A model generated the notes under the pieces. It was not told where the DNA came from, did no database searches, and was given only the letters and a program-made list of their open reading frames with translations. 64,000 nt of DNA, from positions 6,198,087-6,262,086 of the forward strand of contig OZ024788.1 in the NCBI GenBank assembly GCA_964017065.1, read 5' to 3'. Positions 1 to 23,600 of the stretch are shown one piece after another. The position numbers were made by a program, and so were the translations under genes. The stretch comes from Haliclona indistincta. Taxonomy: Eukaryota > Porifera > Demospongiae > Haplosclerida > Chalinidae. The number at the start of each line of letters is the position of its first letter. Positions within the stretch are counted from its first letter, which is position 1.

Positions 1-135
1 ATGTGACTTCAAACACTTGTGACCTTGAAACAAAACTAACTTGTGACATTGAACAGGACCTTAGTTGGCATATCTCTATCTTTATGTCATAATGACGTCA
101 CTCGTACACTTTTAAAATTGATTTCTTTTTTTTAG

Positions 136-10413
<10,278 letters not shown>

Positions 10414-10562
10414 TGACCTTATTGTTATTGTGTTGTATAGTGTTGATATTACAGGTATTATAATACTGATGTGGAAACTTATGCTGTTATTTATAAAGAC
10501 TTTATTTTGAACATGATCTCATGCAGAAGTGGTAAATGCTGTCATCTAGCTATTGAAGGGTC
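10414..10562 (+). other. 3' flank / probable 3' UTR of the RasGRF-like gene
   Basis: The segment after the stop is repeated near 28681-28810 and, in part, at 62440-62480 with 63365-63400, in each case beside copies of the last coding exon. This shows that the duplications extended past the end of the gene. No canonical AATAAA is visible close to the stop. Confidence 0.6.
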
Positions 10563-11026
10563 TTTGGAAAAATTAGGGAGGCATGGCTATAGAACTTGAC
10601 ACTCTTCCAAGAAAACGAATTACAAAACCAAGCATATACCAAGGGGGTCACCTAAATCTAATGCCTGTGTAACCATCTGTGACCGGGATCAAGATCTTGA
10701 ACCTGCATGCTTAACACAACCTACAGCCCTTCCTTCGATGCCCATGCGTCTAGGGGCAGAATTAGGACTAAGTAAACAGCAGAATTTACATCAGGGTCTC
10801 GTTCTACAAGTTCGAACATCTTATTAGTTGATATGTTCTCTGTAGAAAGCTCCAACCGACAAGAGCAATGGAAAAAGATTTCTTTGCTTGAGCACCATAC
10901 TCTGCAATCCACCCAGGCCTCTGTGGTTGCAGAGTACAAATTTTGTTATTGGGGCCAGAAGGATGGCTACACCAATTTTCCGAAAAATTATCCGAGGAGA
11001 GACTAAAACCTGAAATCTAAAAATGG
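10563..11026. other. Intergenic, no gene seen
   Basis: No supported coding exon. A 72-codon minus-strand frame (10721-10939) has no recognisable features or splice partners. Confidence 0.5.
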
Positions 11027-11629
11027 AATCTGGAATCTAGAAAAATCTTGATTGCATAATTTTGATAACTCATTGTACATAATTTATTTGAATTCAAATT
11101 TGAGATACTTTCTGGTTTAGTCTACAGCCATGCATGGAGCTATTAGGTTGTCAGCAGGGAAGGGTAAAGAGCTACGCAGGTAACCGTCACGTCTCTGTTT
11201 GCAAGCTAAGAGATGACTGACACTCACAACAGATTACAGCTGGGTGTGCATACCTCCTGACTTTCCTTGTCAGATGCACACAAGCAGCACTTACAGACCA
11301 CACTAGGTCTTTATGTTTGATATAACTAGCTGATGCTGAAAAACTCTGAGTGACAATGTAGCCACTTTTTTGTGTTTAAATTCTTGATAGAATAATTTTT
11401 TCACAATATTAAAATTATTTTGAAACCTACAGTAGTTATAGACATGTGTATCTCTTAGCTTGCAAACAGAGATAGAAGTGACGGTTACCTGCATAGCTCT
11501 TTACCCTACCCTGCTAACAAGCTAATATAGCTCCATGGCTGTAGGAAGTATCTCAAATTTGAGGTCAAATATGTACAATGAGCTATCAAAATTATGCAAT
11601 CAAGTATAATTTTTCTAGATTCCAGATTC
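11027..11629. mobile_element. Foldback element with arms of about 180 bp
   Basis: The left arm starts 'gaatctggaatctag' and runs to about 11212. The right arm (about 11453-11629) is its complement, ending 'ctagattccagattc', with scattered mismatches. The central loop of about 240 bp has no gene. Non-autonomous element. Confidence 0.85.
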
Positions 11630-12053
11630 TGATCCTGTCCCTGATCCTGTCACAGATTCTTGTCCCTAGACTTACTGTTTTCAAATTTGATGTTGCTGGA
11701 TGCATCACAGCTACATGCAGAAGTGCCAGTCATCTTATGCATGCTGTTCATAAATTCAACTGAACTCACCTGTCAGACTGTCACCGTGCAAAAAGCAGGC
11801 GGCTGGCCATGCATAGCGCATCTAGCACTCGATCGAGCCAATTGTAACCACACCTACACACCACACCCACCCACACCATACGCACTTCGAGCTGTAGTTC
11901 ACCAGTGCACTCGAATTTATCTGCTGACTGATTCACCGGACTGATTTGTAATAGGCGCAGATAGACGGCAGTACCGTTGGATTCCGCAGTCTCGATCAGC
12001 TAGCCTTGACATGGCTGAATTTCACTCGGAAGTATGTGTATGTGTAGATCTAG

Positions 12054-13110
12054 ACTGATGTTGTGCGAAAACCGGGGATCGGGACAATCCGTGGATTGCG
12101 CAAACGAGGGAGCTAAGCATGGATCTGACCAAACCGCCCGCTGTTTCCATCGTGAAGCAGAATCGCTGCATGTGTGCTTGTTTGGATTTTTTGTTCTGCT
12201 AACAATGCACCAATGATGGCTGCATGCTGCTTTTACTGAGTTATCAACCAAAGTCTCAGTTAGCATCTTCAATTAATGATTATCTTTTCCCTTTGACTCT
12301 ACAGCAATAATGTCTGTCCATAGCAGCAAGTGACGGTGACAATATATTAAATACAAAAATTAATAGACAAGATTAGACAAGATTGAGAGGAAATTTTGAT
12401 GACTTCATTGTGAGAGAGTGCTACACATAAAAATGTCTGGTAATTAAAGGGTGGGAGATAGCATTGTATGATTGAGCTCCATATTTAAAGCAAGGAACTA
12501 ATTGTGTTGCCGGCAGTGAGAATGAGATAAATAAAATTAATTGTCGAAGTAGGTCGATCATTTTCATTGGGTTCTTCTGTAGTTGCCATAATACCTACAA
12601 ATAATTATTGTAACTCAACTATCCTCTCAACATTAAAAATAACTTTACTGTGACCCTGATGAAAACACTGCTGAATTAGCCTATTTAGTGAAGGACTGTT
12701 AGCTGTTTTGCAACTGAAAAATTTATATTACCATTATAGCATGCGTATAGCAGCAAGGTGATGCTTCCAACATTCATTTTGTCATAATAATTATGAGTTC
12801 AGCCCTCCTCCTGATCGGGTCATCAGCAGTGACTTGTCCGATCTTCAACCTTGCTCTGTTTTCTTTCTTTCTACACTCTCATTTACCTTTATTGTCTTCT
12901 ATCCCTTGCATTTCCTCTCCTTGACACCAACTTGCACAGCCTTACAACGAGCTAACAGCTTTCCCAGAACTGAACACGTAAGCGTTAAGTTGTGCAATCC
13001 GTGGATTGCGCATGAGTCATGCAAGTCATGGATTGCCCGCGCAAAATGAGGATCCATGCTTTGAGCAGTGCAATCCACGAATTGTCCCGATCCATGGTTT
13101 ACGCATAACA
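12054..13110. mobile_element. Putative TIR element with arms of about 60 bp
   Basis: The left end (12058-12125) contains 'gatcgggacaatccgtggat'. The right end (13047-13105) contains the complementary 'atccacgaattgtcccgatc'. A further degenerate copy of the same words lies at about 12990-13040. The interior (12126-12990) is AT-rich with no supported gene. Confidence 0.65.
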
Positions 13111-14100
13111 TATGTAAGCTGCGGTACCCTTAGCTAGTCTGGTGGCATTATCTTTTGTCAGCTTGCCTGCTGCTGTATCATCACCTTGAGATGAGTGAGA
13201 TCTGCTTTCACGGCATGACAATTAAATACATGATCCGCACCAGAATACTGAAAGTTCTTGAAATAACCCTATCACCTTAGGAAACCAGAGGAATTTTAGT
13301 GTGGGCGCCCTGTGTTCAATCTCAACTAAGTAACAATAGTCCTGTTTCTCTTTTTTTTTTCAAGATAATAATTATGCATGTCAATGCCATTCTCATGAAA
13401 GACTACATGTGATTTTTGGGGATGTTGCAGTACTGTACATAGCGTTTTTGCATGGCTACCAGCTTATCCCTTTGTTAGTTTACCACCTCTTTCTACAGAG
13501 ATACATCAGCTACTGATTTACAACTCACTCGGGTATGGTGCAGGAGAGACATTCATTTACTGGACTGCCATTCACAAAGAGAATGACAATTTTATGCAAT
13601 CAAAGGTACAACAAGAACTTGGTATTAAGCCCATGATACATCAGGCAACTTATTTTGTTGCGTGCAACTAGGCAACAAAATTCCGTAGTGTGTCATGTGA
13701 ATTCAAAGCATGTACATGTATACAGATTGTAATGTGTCTAGCTCCTGGCTGTGGTTGATCAATGTATTAAACTATGATAAATTATGAATAATTCCCTTTG
13801 ATGTAATGAGGTATCCAAATTCCCATATGCACCAAATTCCCATAGTATTATACAGGTGAGTCTATTCTCGTGCGCGTGTCCCTGGCACAGTCATAGTGTT
13901 CCTCGTATCTTCCACTTACTGAGTCATCTGTATCATTGAAAGCAGCGCAGGAGACTCAGAGTCAGAGCCGTGCATTATTCGGTCAAAATCATGACTCAGG
14001 GAAGAAAAAAGTGACTATACCGTTCGAAAGTTAAACCTTGCCTACAAGTTTGTTAAGGTTTGTAAACTGCAGTTGTCACTAAGGACAACTCCGTCATTTA
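13111..14100. other. Intergenic with one open stretch
   Basis: An open + frame at about 13404-13671 (about 90 codons, no ATG) includes a segment LLIYNSLGYGAGETFIYW. It is flanked by a plausible acceptor 'ttctacag' before 13500 and donor 'aaaggtac' near 13604. It could be an orphan exon or chance. About 13630-13690 resembles the 'gatacac..gcaac' MITE at 32885. Confidence 0.3.
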
Positions 14101-14290
14101 AAGACGATAATTTTGGTTATATCGAACCTGGGCATGGAAGGCAGCCGTGGCAAGTGCAGGATAAAGATAGTGAATTAAGATAGCGACTACTAATGTGTGA
14201 AAATGAGTTATCGCACATAATTATCTCTACTGTCATACATTTCTACAGCATTTTAAGTATCTCTAAGTGAATCTGAAGTGTAAGTGCTTG
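14101..14290. repeat. Dispersed repeat shared with 25840-25985
   Basis: 'tgtgtgaaaatgagtt', 'ctacagcattttaa' and 'gcttgtaggaagtctatg' occur in the same order and spacing at both sites. Non-coding. Confidence 0.75.
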
Positions 14291-14714
14291 TAGGAAGTCT
14301 ATGCACTATTATTGAAGAGCTATTTTTAGAGCCATGCTGGGTACCACATAAAATCATACACGTCTTTACTCTAACTTTAGATCTTTCAGGCTTGCCAATA
14401 ATCTGCAGGTTGGTTTTGTTTTACTATTACATTATAATAAAGAGTTGGCTAATTATACATTTGGCTTCTCATTTTTGTCTTCTCTTTGTTCTCCTAGAAG
14501 ACCTTATATTTGGAGTAATCCATGCACTGATCGAGTCATGCGGATTCAAGCCCAAAAAGGTAATTCTTTTCCACAATTTTTTTCAGTTCATAACACCTGC
14601 ATTGACTTCAATATAAACTTGTGTGGAACACAATGAGTCCGCATACAACCACAGTGTGGGAATGTGGTATAGCGCTGATTCCGCCATGAATGTCATGGTT
14701 TTTGTAAACAATGA

Positions 14715-15435
14715 GTCTTTCTTGGAATCGATGATTATATGCAGAACACTTCTTTGATCTCAAGTTCTGCATGTTTTGTTGTAAAATTAAAAATGAATTT
14801 CAGTTCTCAGTGATTGTAGTCTTATTTGGTGGCTATATTCTTGGAATCAATGATTATAATAAGCAATGCAGGTTTCTACTTGAATAAGCAGTGTAGTTAT
14901 AGCCATGGTGCACATGTAGTGTCATGTAGGAATTTTCCGTATAGCGGGAAATTTTCGCGGGAGAAAACTTTCGCGAATGTGCAAGAAAAGCATTTTTGCG
15001 AATAATATTTTTGCGAATCAGCGCTATTGCCCTATTTTTGTCAACAAAAACAAGAAATTTGCGGATAATATTTTCGCGAATAGCCTGTAATTCGCAAAAA
15101 TTTTCTCCTGCGTAAATTTCCCGTTATACGGTAATGATATTGAGACCATTGCATCATAGTATAGTTCTTCAAATTTCGCAGTTTCATGCACCTCTCAAGA
15201 AAAATTGTGCACAATCACAGTTTATAGTCACTGGCAGCAATTTTGACAATCCACAAAAATTGCTGTCATTCACCACAAGCACTGAGTAACATATGTGGAC
15301 AGTTCTTATAAAATAATGTTATAGCTATACCTTTTTGTAGAAGCCATGCTTTCAATAATCATGATTTCAAGTTATTTTTAGGAAGTCAGAGCCGCCCATA
15401 GTGCATTTTCTTGGAATCAATGATTATAATAAAAA
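14715..15435 (+). repeat. Three dispersed copies of a 25-base word
   Basis: 'ttcttggaatcaatgatta' (or a one-base variant) occurs at about 14720, 14849 and 15410, often followed by 'taataa'. A MITE (14937-15131) lies between copies two and three. No gene supported. Confidence 0.6.
14937..15131. mobile_element. MITE with 'ccgtata..cgggaaatttt' termini
   Basis: The left terminus 'ccgtatagcgggaaattttc' is mirrored by 'aaatttcccgttatacgg' on the right. The interior is rich in 'ttttgcgaa' words. About 195 bp, no ORF. Resembles the AAATTTTGG MITEs at 9367 and 38235. Confidence 0.85.
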
Positions 15436-16177
15436 ACAGTTCATGAGCACTTCATTGTCTTCCTTTGTTGTGAGGCTGCACTATGTAGTATTTTCCACAG
15501 TTAAATTTATTATTAATCAATCATGTTGCATCTACATGTACATGTATGTCATGGTCAGTAATAATAACCTTTTGATGGTGCAAAATCATGCCTCTAAGTG
15601 TTTATTAAATTCATTTACTATACCAGGAGCGTATAAGAGGAAGGAGCGTTCAACTGCTGTATTCGCTATAGTAATTATCGAAGTCTAAAGTCCGCCGCCG
15701 TACGCTGTTGCTACTTGGAACTTGGTCTTTCTTTGCATGTTGTGGCTTGCTATTTCCTACCTATACATTCATCCATGCTTCATCCTTCCCGTCTCCGGCT
15801 AAAACAAGCAAGCGTTCAGCCAGAGCTATGGTTTAGACTCTGTTTCCTGGTTAAAGCTCCTTCCCCTTATACGATCCTGCTATGCCTATAATTATAGTCC
15901 TATAGTGGGTGAGAGTCGCACCTTGCACAAAATGCATGTGTCTTATACCATGCACCATTGTAGTTTACTTGGTCATGGGTTAAAACTGGAAAAATGACTG
16001 GATGAATGAGGTATCATTTCAGATGATGCAGTATACGTATTGTGTCAGTTCATCGATGTGCTCATCGTGGCTTGCGTAGCTTTGTAATTGTACAGTCAGC
16101 AAGCGGTGAAGGAGCTGAGGTCTACGTACTAAAACTAAGAGCAATAGATAAAGAAAGCATACAACAAAAATAAAATT
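15436..16177. other. Intergenic, no gene seen
   Basis: Scattered TACATGTA words. A short word around 15625 ('caggagcgtataagagga') recurs in variants near 36782, 37075 and 42608, suggesting a dispersed repeat. No supported gene. Confidence 0.4.
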
Positions 16178-16706
16178 ACTAGAGTAAATCACCTATATTC
16201 GGCCACCATCTATTATCGGCCACTCGCTCGTACACTTGCAAATACGCTACACAGATCAAACTTGACCGACGTATAGACACACACTTCCTCTGCCTGCATT
16301 GCAAATTTGCAGTTCGTAACTGCTTCTTTGTCTACTGTGGAAACGAAGAAAGTGGGTAGCCGAAAACATCGATGTTCGTCAAAAGTAATCTATTATCTGG
16401 CACCAGTCCTAGTGACTGATAAACGAATAGGGCGGGATTGCAAGTCAGTACTGCAAACACCTTCATCCATCAGCATTACAACAGATAATAGGTTACTTTT
16501 GCCGAACATCGATGTTTTCGGCTACCCACTTTCTTCGTTTCCACAGTAGACAAAGAAGCAGTTATGAGCTGCAAATTTGCACTACAGGCAGAGGAAGTGT
16601 GTGTCTATACGTCGGTCAAGTTTGATCTGTGTAGCGCATTTGCAAGTGTACGAGCGAGTGGCCGATAATAGATGTTGGCCGCGGAATATAGGTGGTTTAC
16701 TCTAGT
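16178..16706. mobile_element. Foldback element (arms about 220 bp), complete copy
   Basis: The left end 'actagagtaaatcacctata' is mirrored by the right end 'taggtggtttactctagt'. The arms match almost base for base over about 220 bp and flank a spacer of about 90 bp. There is no transposase, so it moves in trans or by other means. A second copy split by nested insertions lies at 45943-49057. Confidence 0.93.
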
Positions 16707-17411
16707 GTTGTTCGTGCGCTATGGCAGGCCCAAAATCGTAAAACTATTAGCCAAAAATCTCTCCTTGGACGATCGTCAACTTGGCAACGTTGCGCTTGGA
16801 GGTACACAGCAACTATGCGGAAGGATTGTTCTTACCTTGTTTTACCCTGTAAGTTAAATTATTCTTGTAACACCAACTAATTATTATTTTCATTATTATT
16901 ATTATTATTATTGGTTTGTACCCTTGTATTAGCATTGCTACTGGTACGACCTAGCTGTAGGCTAAATTTTCATAAAAAAAAAAAAAAAAAAAAAAAATAG
17001 CTTTTTGCTTTGCGTTTTCAAGAAGCGATAAACTAGCTGAAAATGACGTATCGAATGCCAAATCCACGACGCATCCTCGCGTAGCTCGAATAAGGGAGAT
17101 GGCAAAAAGCTCTCGTCAATCCCTCCAAAAGGCCTTTGGAGACCAAACGGCTTTCTAAATTTCCCTACAGAAGCTTATTTTTGGCTACAAAAATTGCAAG
17201 ATAACCGCTACAAACCGCACACAGCTGACCGCCCCAGTATTCCGCACATGCGCAGAGGATCCGGCGATCGATCGCGCATTGCTGCATGCATGCCATCGCC
17301 ATGCACGCCACCTTCGTTGGTACATAAAGGCGAACTGTGCACGAAATTTTCATTTCAGATTTAGTAGCTCCTAGCCCGCCGCCAGCCTACTATTATCCAT
17401 CCCGTGCAAAT
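16707..17411. other. Upstream region of the secreted-protein gene
   Basis: Contains an ATT microsatellite (about 16889-16913) and a poly-A run (16974-16997). Roughly 100 bases before the ATG there is a TATA-like 'acataaagg' (about 17321). No supported coding exon; a short open frame at 16672-16857 mostly reads out of the foldback end. Confidence 0.4.
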
Positions 17412-17882
17412 ATGGACCGAGCATTCCTCGTGATGTTGGGAACGATCGTTGTGCTTTTCGGGTTTGCCGCAGCTCAGACGTGCGATGACAACGATGTTCA
17501 GGAGTTACAAAGACTTATCCGTCGAGTGCAGACTTGCATCGCGAGTGTTTGTCGTGTCGCCCAGAATGAGTCGGCATGCGAATGTTGCACTAGGATCCAA
17601 AACGATCAGAACAGGACTCCCGCCGAAACTAGTTGCTGTGAAGAGTTTACGACAACCAATAGCCTCTACCAGCAATGCAAAGATAGACTCATGGGCAACA
17701 CCGGGAAAAACCTTGATCCGGGCTTTATTTTGGAAACTGCCAATTTAGCGATTCAACTTGGGTTGGAAGGTTGCAAAATAATAAACCAATTTCTTGGTAA
17801 TGCCGGAGCAAGTGTTCAAGCACTTCCTATACTGGGACTGCTGATAATTTCTGTCGGAAGCCTGGGGACCTTTTTCCTGTAA
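17412..17882 (+). CDS. Small secreted cysteine-rich protein, probably GPI-anchored
   Basis: Single-exon ORF of 156 residues. I chose the ATG at 17412 rather than the in-frame one at 17337 because it places a clean signal peptide at the N-terminus (MDRAFLVMLGTIVVLFGFAAA, cut before QTC). The mature region has ten cysteines, including ACECC and SCC clusters, enough for five disulfides. The tail (NAGASVQALPILGLLIIS onward) is a small-residue site followed by about 18 hydrophobic residues ending at the C-terminus with no cytoplasmic lysines or arginines, the classic GPI-attachment layout. I recognise no named domain. Inference: a cell-surface or secreted adhesion, defence or matrix peptide. Confident that it is a gene; function unknown. 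Confidence 0.8.
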   Translation: MDRAFLVMLGTIVVLFGFAAAQTCDDNDVQELQRLIRRVQTCIASVCRVAQNESACECCTRIQNDQNRTPAETSCCEEFTTTNSLYQQCKDRLMGNTGKNLDPGFILETANLAIQLGLEGCKIINQFLGNAGASVQALPILGLLIISVGSLGTFFL

Positions 17883-18546
17883 AGAACAGCACAAGATAGA
17901 GCTGCATATATGCTACGAACTCAAACTACTGTAGCCATGAATTGTAGAGTAGTATGAGTAGTATAATAGTTTGTAGATGATAACCGCTGTGATTTTAGTA
18001 GTTACAGACTGTGTTTGTATTATTAGTATGCTTTGTATAGCTCAATATTAATTTTCTTGATCTTACCACCTGTTTACGCGTATCATATTATTTGTCGCAG
18101 CAAGCCAGACTATGTGTATGTATAAATAATTCATAGTTATAAAAATTAATTTGAATGTAGCTACCGGTAAGGAACGGACTGTGTTGTATGCTTACCGCCA
18201 GTCGCATAGCTTCTACCTTCGTAAGATTTTATATACATGTAAGTGGTTTTTTCTTTGGCTATTATAAGCATAACTTACTAGGTAATCGTTTCCTACATGA
18301 CTGTATGTAAAATTCATAGTGATTTTTGCTGCATGTGCTAAGGAGCTTATCATTCCAAGGGCCATACAACTTCAAATAGCAATGGTAATAACACAAAATA
18401 CAGCTTGGCGTGTTGAAAAACTTCCTTATTACTAAGGCAGTTATTGCATGAGTCGTATGGCCATGTGCCTTATGTATCAACCGATGGTTTTCCTTACGTC
18501 TTCGACTATTTGCCTAATTCTATGTGCTAGTTGAACAACTACATTG
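17883..18546. other. 3' flank, AT-rich, no gene seen
   Basis: 'tataaataattc' near 18119 might contribute to polyadenylation of the upstream gene. Nothing else is supported. Confidence 0.35.
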
Positions 18547-18757
18547 TTTGTTGGTATCATTTTGCAGCTTAATGATTCCTCTATCTATGAATCATACTAG
18601 TAAGTACATAGCAGTAAATTATGATAAAGAAGATACGTTTGTGATATGAGAACTCGATTGTGATAAGGAATCTCTATTGTGTTAAAGAAGCTCCATCATT
18701 TGTTGGTATCATTTTGCAGCTTAAAGATTCCTCTATTCATGAATCATACTAGTATAG
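18547..18757 (+). repeat. Direct repeat of about 57 bp
   Basis: 'tttgttggtatcattttgca', then 'gattcctctat..atgaatcatactagta', occurs at about 18547-18603 and again at about 18699-18755. No coding sense. Confidence 0.8.
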
Positions 18758-18949
18758 CATTAAAATGACGTTTTACATTTGGACTTGCTACCTGTATTTT
18801 CACGGGTACACGTACTCGTGCCGGAGGTGTGTGGACATGCGCGATCAATTCCTGCACGTATATAACAGCTTTCTTTATGAATATTGTATTGGTGCTGTTG
18901 TTAAAAGCTTATGATACCTTTTCAAAAATTGTGACGCAGTGTTTAAATT

Positions 18950-20640
18950 CCCACCACATAGATACGCCAGAGCCTGCAAGCATAGAACTCAAATCAACAA
19001 GTCTAAATCAGACTTTAGACAAATGGTGATACTTTAGCAAGATAAAATAAAAACATGATGAGTATCAATTGTTTATGAATTCTGAAATTTTTAGCATGAG
19101 TATTGTCGATTTGATTAAACTTTGACCAAAATCGACAAACACGTTTAATGCGACTTTGCTGATTTGCCAAAATTATACACATGTAGTATTCACCAACTAT
19201 TCTATTGTTTGTGCAAATTTTTTATCTTTGCAGAAACTTGAGCATACAGAAAAGGCTACATATAATTATTAGTCAAGTGATTGAAGATGTGTGCAAGAGC
19301 AGACATAAATCAGGTATGTATGCATACATGCAATTTTTAAAATGTACACGCTGTGCTCCAGTACAATAATAAGCAGTGTGAAACTCGCTCTGATGCATCA
19401 TCAAGTGTGTCTCAGCAGCTTGAAACGTTGCACAGTATTCTACGCCAAAGAATACGACATCGTATGGATTCACATTTTTCCAGCCAAAAATCTATCCTGG
19501 CTAACCATGCAGCAAAGGTTACCAGCTGAAATCCGACTCTTATAAACCATTTCTAGGTGCTGACGAATAGTTTTCTGCATTTGCATTTTCTGATTTTAAG
19601 AAAGACACTTTGACATGCAAAATCATGGCTGATTTGTTTGTCATTGCATAAAACAGCTATGTTCAGCGTGGGTCAACAAAACTCTTTGTCCACACCTACA
19701 AAATTTACTTAGCCTTGAGTAGGTTATGATAGTAAAATAGTTTTTAGCTTTCAACGCAAGATAGAACCAAAGAACTGAACACAATGGTATTTATACACAT
19801 GGAGAGAAGTTCTAGAAAGATCTACGAACATGTGATAGAAAGAGCTGAGTAAAAGTGATACATAAATACATGTAAAGATGAATACACAAAGGATGAATAG
19901 AACACAACAGCGATACACAATTAAACATGACAACAAACTCAATAAGTGATATAATGTTCAAGTTTTACTTTCATCAGGTTACCCCATCTTGAACTAAATA
20001 ATTATACAGGTGCCATGATACCAATGAATACATTAAGGTGGCGGTACCTCGTTGCTCATTAATTACCCTAGGCACATAGGCGCTGGAGGGTTAAGCGTTT
20101 GGGTTCGTCTGTATGTATGTATTATGTGTGTATGTGGGTCGTGTGCTGTTTGTCGATTGGTACTTGCCATACAGTACTTCTCTACGGCTTTGTTGAAAGA
20201 TTCTTAATCTTCTAAAGTGGTCTACAAAGTCGGCAGATTCTTCTGCGGCATGCTATGACCATAGTATCTAATAGCTACAGTTTAAATTCCTACCATAGTT
20301 TCATCAGACCCTGCATTATACGCCTAGAATCCAATCTGAATCAGTCTCTAGATAAAGGTGAGACCCCAGCAAGATTAATATTTACTTCTTTAACATAGGT
20401 TTGGCAATTTGACAAATTAAACTTGACAAACTCACCCAATGCGATTTCACTGATTTGCTGCCGGCCAAATAATAATAGGGGTCACCAATATTAGTATTGT
20501 ATTGTTTGTGTAATTCTTTGCAAAAGCGGCTTGAGCATACAAAGAAGGCTGTATTAGTCAAGAGATTGAAGATGTGTGCTAGAGCTGACTGAAGTATAGT
20601 TTTGTTACAGACATAAATCAGGTATGTATGCAGACACGTA
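18950..20640 (+). repeat. Degenerate tandem duplication, unit about 1.35 kb
   Basis: 18955-19040 resembles 20285-20370. 19060-19340 resembles 20400-20660, with shared words such as 'gattgaagatgtgtgc', 'gacataaatcaggtatgtat' and 'cgctgtgctccagtacaat'. The second unit runs into block A (20533 onward), so the first is an older third copy of the block's start. No gene in either. Confidence 0.7.
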
Positions 20641-23600
20641 ATTGTATCCGCTGTGCTCCAGTACAATGCTTTGCATAGTTGCCTTTGGAGCATGGCTTCT
20701 TGAACTAAATGCTTAATTTCCGGGAACACAAGAAAATGTATGAGTATTTACAAGTGTTTGTTGACAGTACTAATTTCTGTACTAGCCCAGAAGTTAGAAA
20801 TAATCTCTATTAGTGATAATTGTTTGTACAACAAAACGCTATGGTCGGGTGCTTGAGCACAAAAATTGCAGTTCAAGATAAGCCTAGGAGTAGTTGTTGT
20901 CTACATACTTAAATTAGATGAACTCAAGCTGCCAAACCCTGAGCACTGCAGCTGTAGTAGAGCATGAATGTGCTTGTACAAGCTCATTTATATGTGCTTA
21001 TTCAACTTGTCATGGCTACAGCCAGATATTGTTACCAGCAGTGGGAAAAGCATGGCTGGAAGACTAGCTCTCTTGTACGGCCATCTATTGTAAGATTATA
21101 GAGAGCTATTTTCATGGTACCATTGAGTGGTAAAAAGATTTTTTACAACATGCACATTTCAAACTGTCGTAATTATGTAGTTTATCATCTGATGAGACAA
21201 TTGTATAAACCTTAGGTGCCAAGTAAGACAGCTGTTACAACTTCACAGTGCTATCCATCTTGTCACTTAGTGCTCAAGTCTAGCAATGGCCAGTGTGTAT
21301 TAATATTGACCAACGTCAGCAAACACACTGCAAGCTCCTTAATTCACCAACTTCTCACTAGCAAACATCTCTTGCGGCAGTCCCCTAGAACAATGTTTGA
21401 ACTATGATATTACATATTGTGGGTACACTGTTGAAAATGCTAACCATCACAACACATCACATACTGCATTAACCTTGCACTGTTGATTGCTGCTGATGAG
21501 GGTTCTCGTTCACTTGATACAGAGACGTAGTTATTATCCCTAAAATTGAATATTCGTGTGATAGGAATGTGTTTGAAAACACTGACTTTTGCTTTTGTGC
21601 GCAACTTGAAATAGCCAGCTTAGTGAGCAAGCACAAAAGTTCAAAGCAATGTAAGTTTTGTGAATTTTGACCCAAATTTTGTGGCATAATAAATTATTAC
21701 AGTAGGTTTGATGAGCAGACTGGAAGACTAGAAAGTTCTAGCATAAATGGCTTCCAGGATGTCCTTTCCTCAATGCACAATTGATCTTTTTGTTTGGATC
21801 AGTACCATGTATAAGCTGCATAATTATAGGTACAACAGCTATAGACAGAATATATTTAGAACCAGCTATGAAGAGCATTTTGTGTGCTATATAACAGATG
21901 AAAAAGGCATCTTCATTTGCTTTTTATCTGCTTCATGACAGACCTTTAGCTATCCTAGTTATATCCAGGGAATCCAGCAGCATGCATTCAGTAATTAGTG
22001 ATCCTGCATAAGAACTTTAATGCCTGCCTGATATCTTACACATGTCTTTGTGTTTTTTGCGTTCTTGCTAATGAAAATGTTTTATGATTCATGGAAGCCT
22101 ACCTCATAGCTTCACATGAGTCAAATTTGTTATACATGTACTCTTGTTTTTGGTCTCTATGTTCCTAATATTGTTTACACATGTACCGAATAGCGCTAGC
22201 TGCCTGTACCAGGCCAAAAAATAGTTTGATGAAATATTCTTGGTTACACTTTAATTAAACAATGAATAGTTAATATTTAGAACCCAATGGCTTTAAATGC
22301 TTACCACTAACTAATCGAAGTCCACTGGCTCATTTACTCATTGAAATGCTCACCTATCATCTGTAGCTGATCACTTTGCATCATGCATAGGAATGCATGC
22401 AACTGTTAAGATTATTGAAACTTGCACCTGACTTGCACAATGCACAATTAAATTTGGTTTAGCACACAGACAGTATTTTTTTCTTTAAGCAAGTTTACAC
22501 AATAGTGCAGGACAATGACCAAATAGCCAGAGGCTAATAACGAGGGCCACACCCAAAAGCAAGAAACAAAACAAACAATACCAGTCTAGTGAGTTTTTGA
22601 ACTTAGGATAATGTCCTTATAAAATGAGCAACACCTAACAATTCTACCAGATCCGCATTCCAGTTCTACCTCAACCTTTAAAGCACAATGGGGTTCATAG
22701 TCATCTTAATTACATCGTAGATTATAGTAGTACGGTGAAAATAAAGTCACTGCATTCAATCCTAGATTTAGTGTTTGTGTTTAACGGTCCTATAAAATCA
22801 GGGCACCACTTCAATCAGGAAAGGGCAGGAGTTAGTGGTTTCTGATATCTAAACCAGCAGTTTATGCAAGAAGTGTTAAATCAACGCGAAGCCAAATTAC
22901 ACAAATGTACAAAACACCTTTGTTTTGCTGCAAACTTGCTTTCTAGGCTTCATCAAGTACAGGTAAGTGAAAGATTAGAAACTTTGTGGCTTCAGGACTG
23001 ATACCGTATTACAGTACATAGTATCAATACAGTGTATTATATTATCATTATTAACGATGGATGTTCCGAGTTTTTTTTGGTGCAAATTTTGCTACTTCTA
23101 TCTTCTGTGTAAATCTTTCGAGCTCGCAGTGATTTTAACTCAGGAAAAAGCTAGTGGGTTTTCTGCTGGAGTTGTTTCTGTTGTTGTTTTTGTAGTTACT
23201 TGCTCGCTTAATTATAGGTACACTTCTTCTGATATGTACATATTTTGCTGTATCCTAAAAAGTGCTTTTATAAGACACATCTCGTGTAGAAGCGTGTATT
23301 TTTTATATGCACTGTGCCCAATAATTTGCCACTACGGTAAATGTATGTCAATCCATGTCATTGTTCACGGTAGTTTCACAAGTTTAAATCTCTCAAAAAT
23401 TACAAGTTAATGAGGAGCTAGTGTGCCAATGGAAGTTGGCATGACAGTTTGTTGGTTGTATAATAATTACATTATAGTGCCAAGTTCCCTTGTCTATCCC
23501 ATGTAGTGATGTTTCCTTCATGCATCAGTCTTGTTTTATAATTGAGCTACAACAAGAAAACAACTCAACTGCATCAGGGGCACTTCACCTGGAAGTGATC

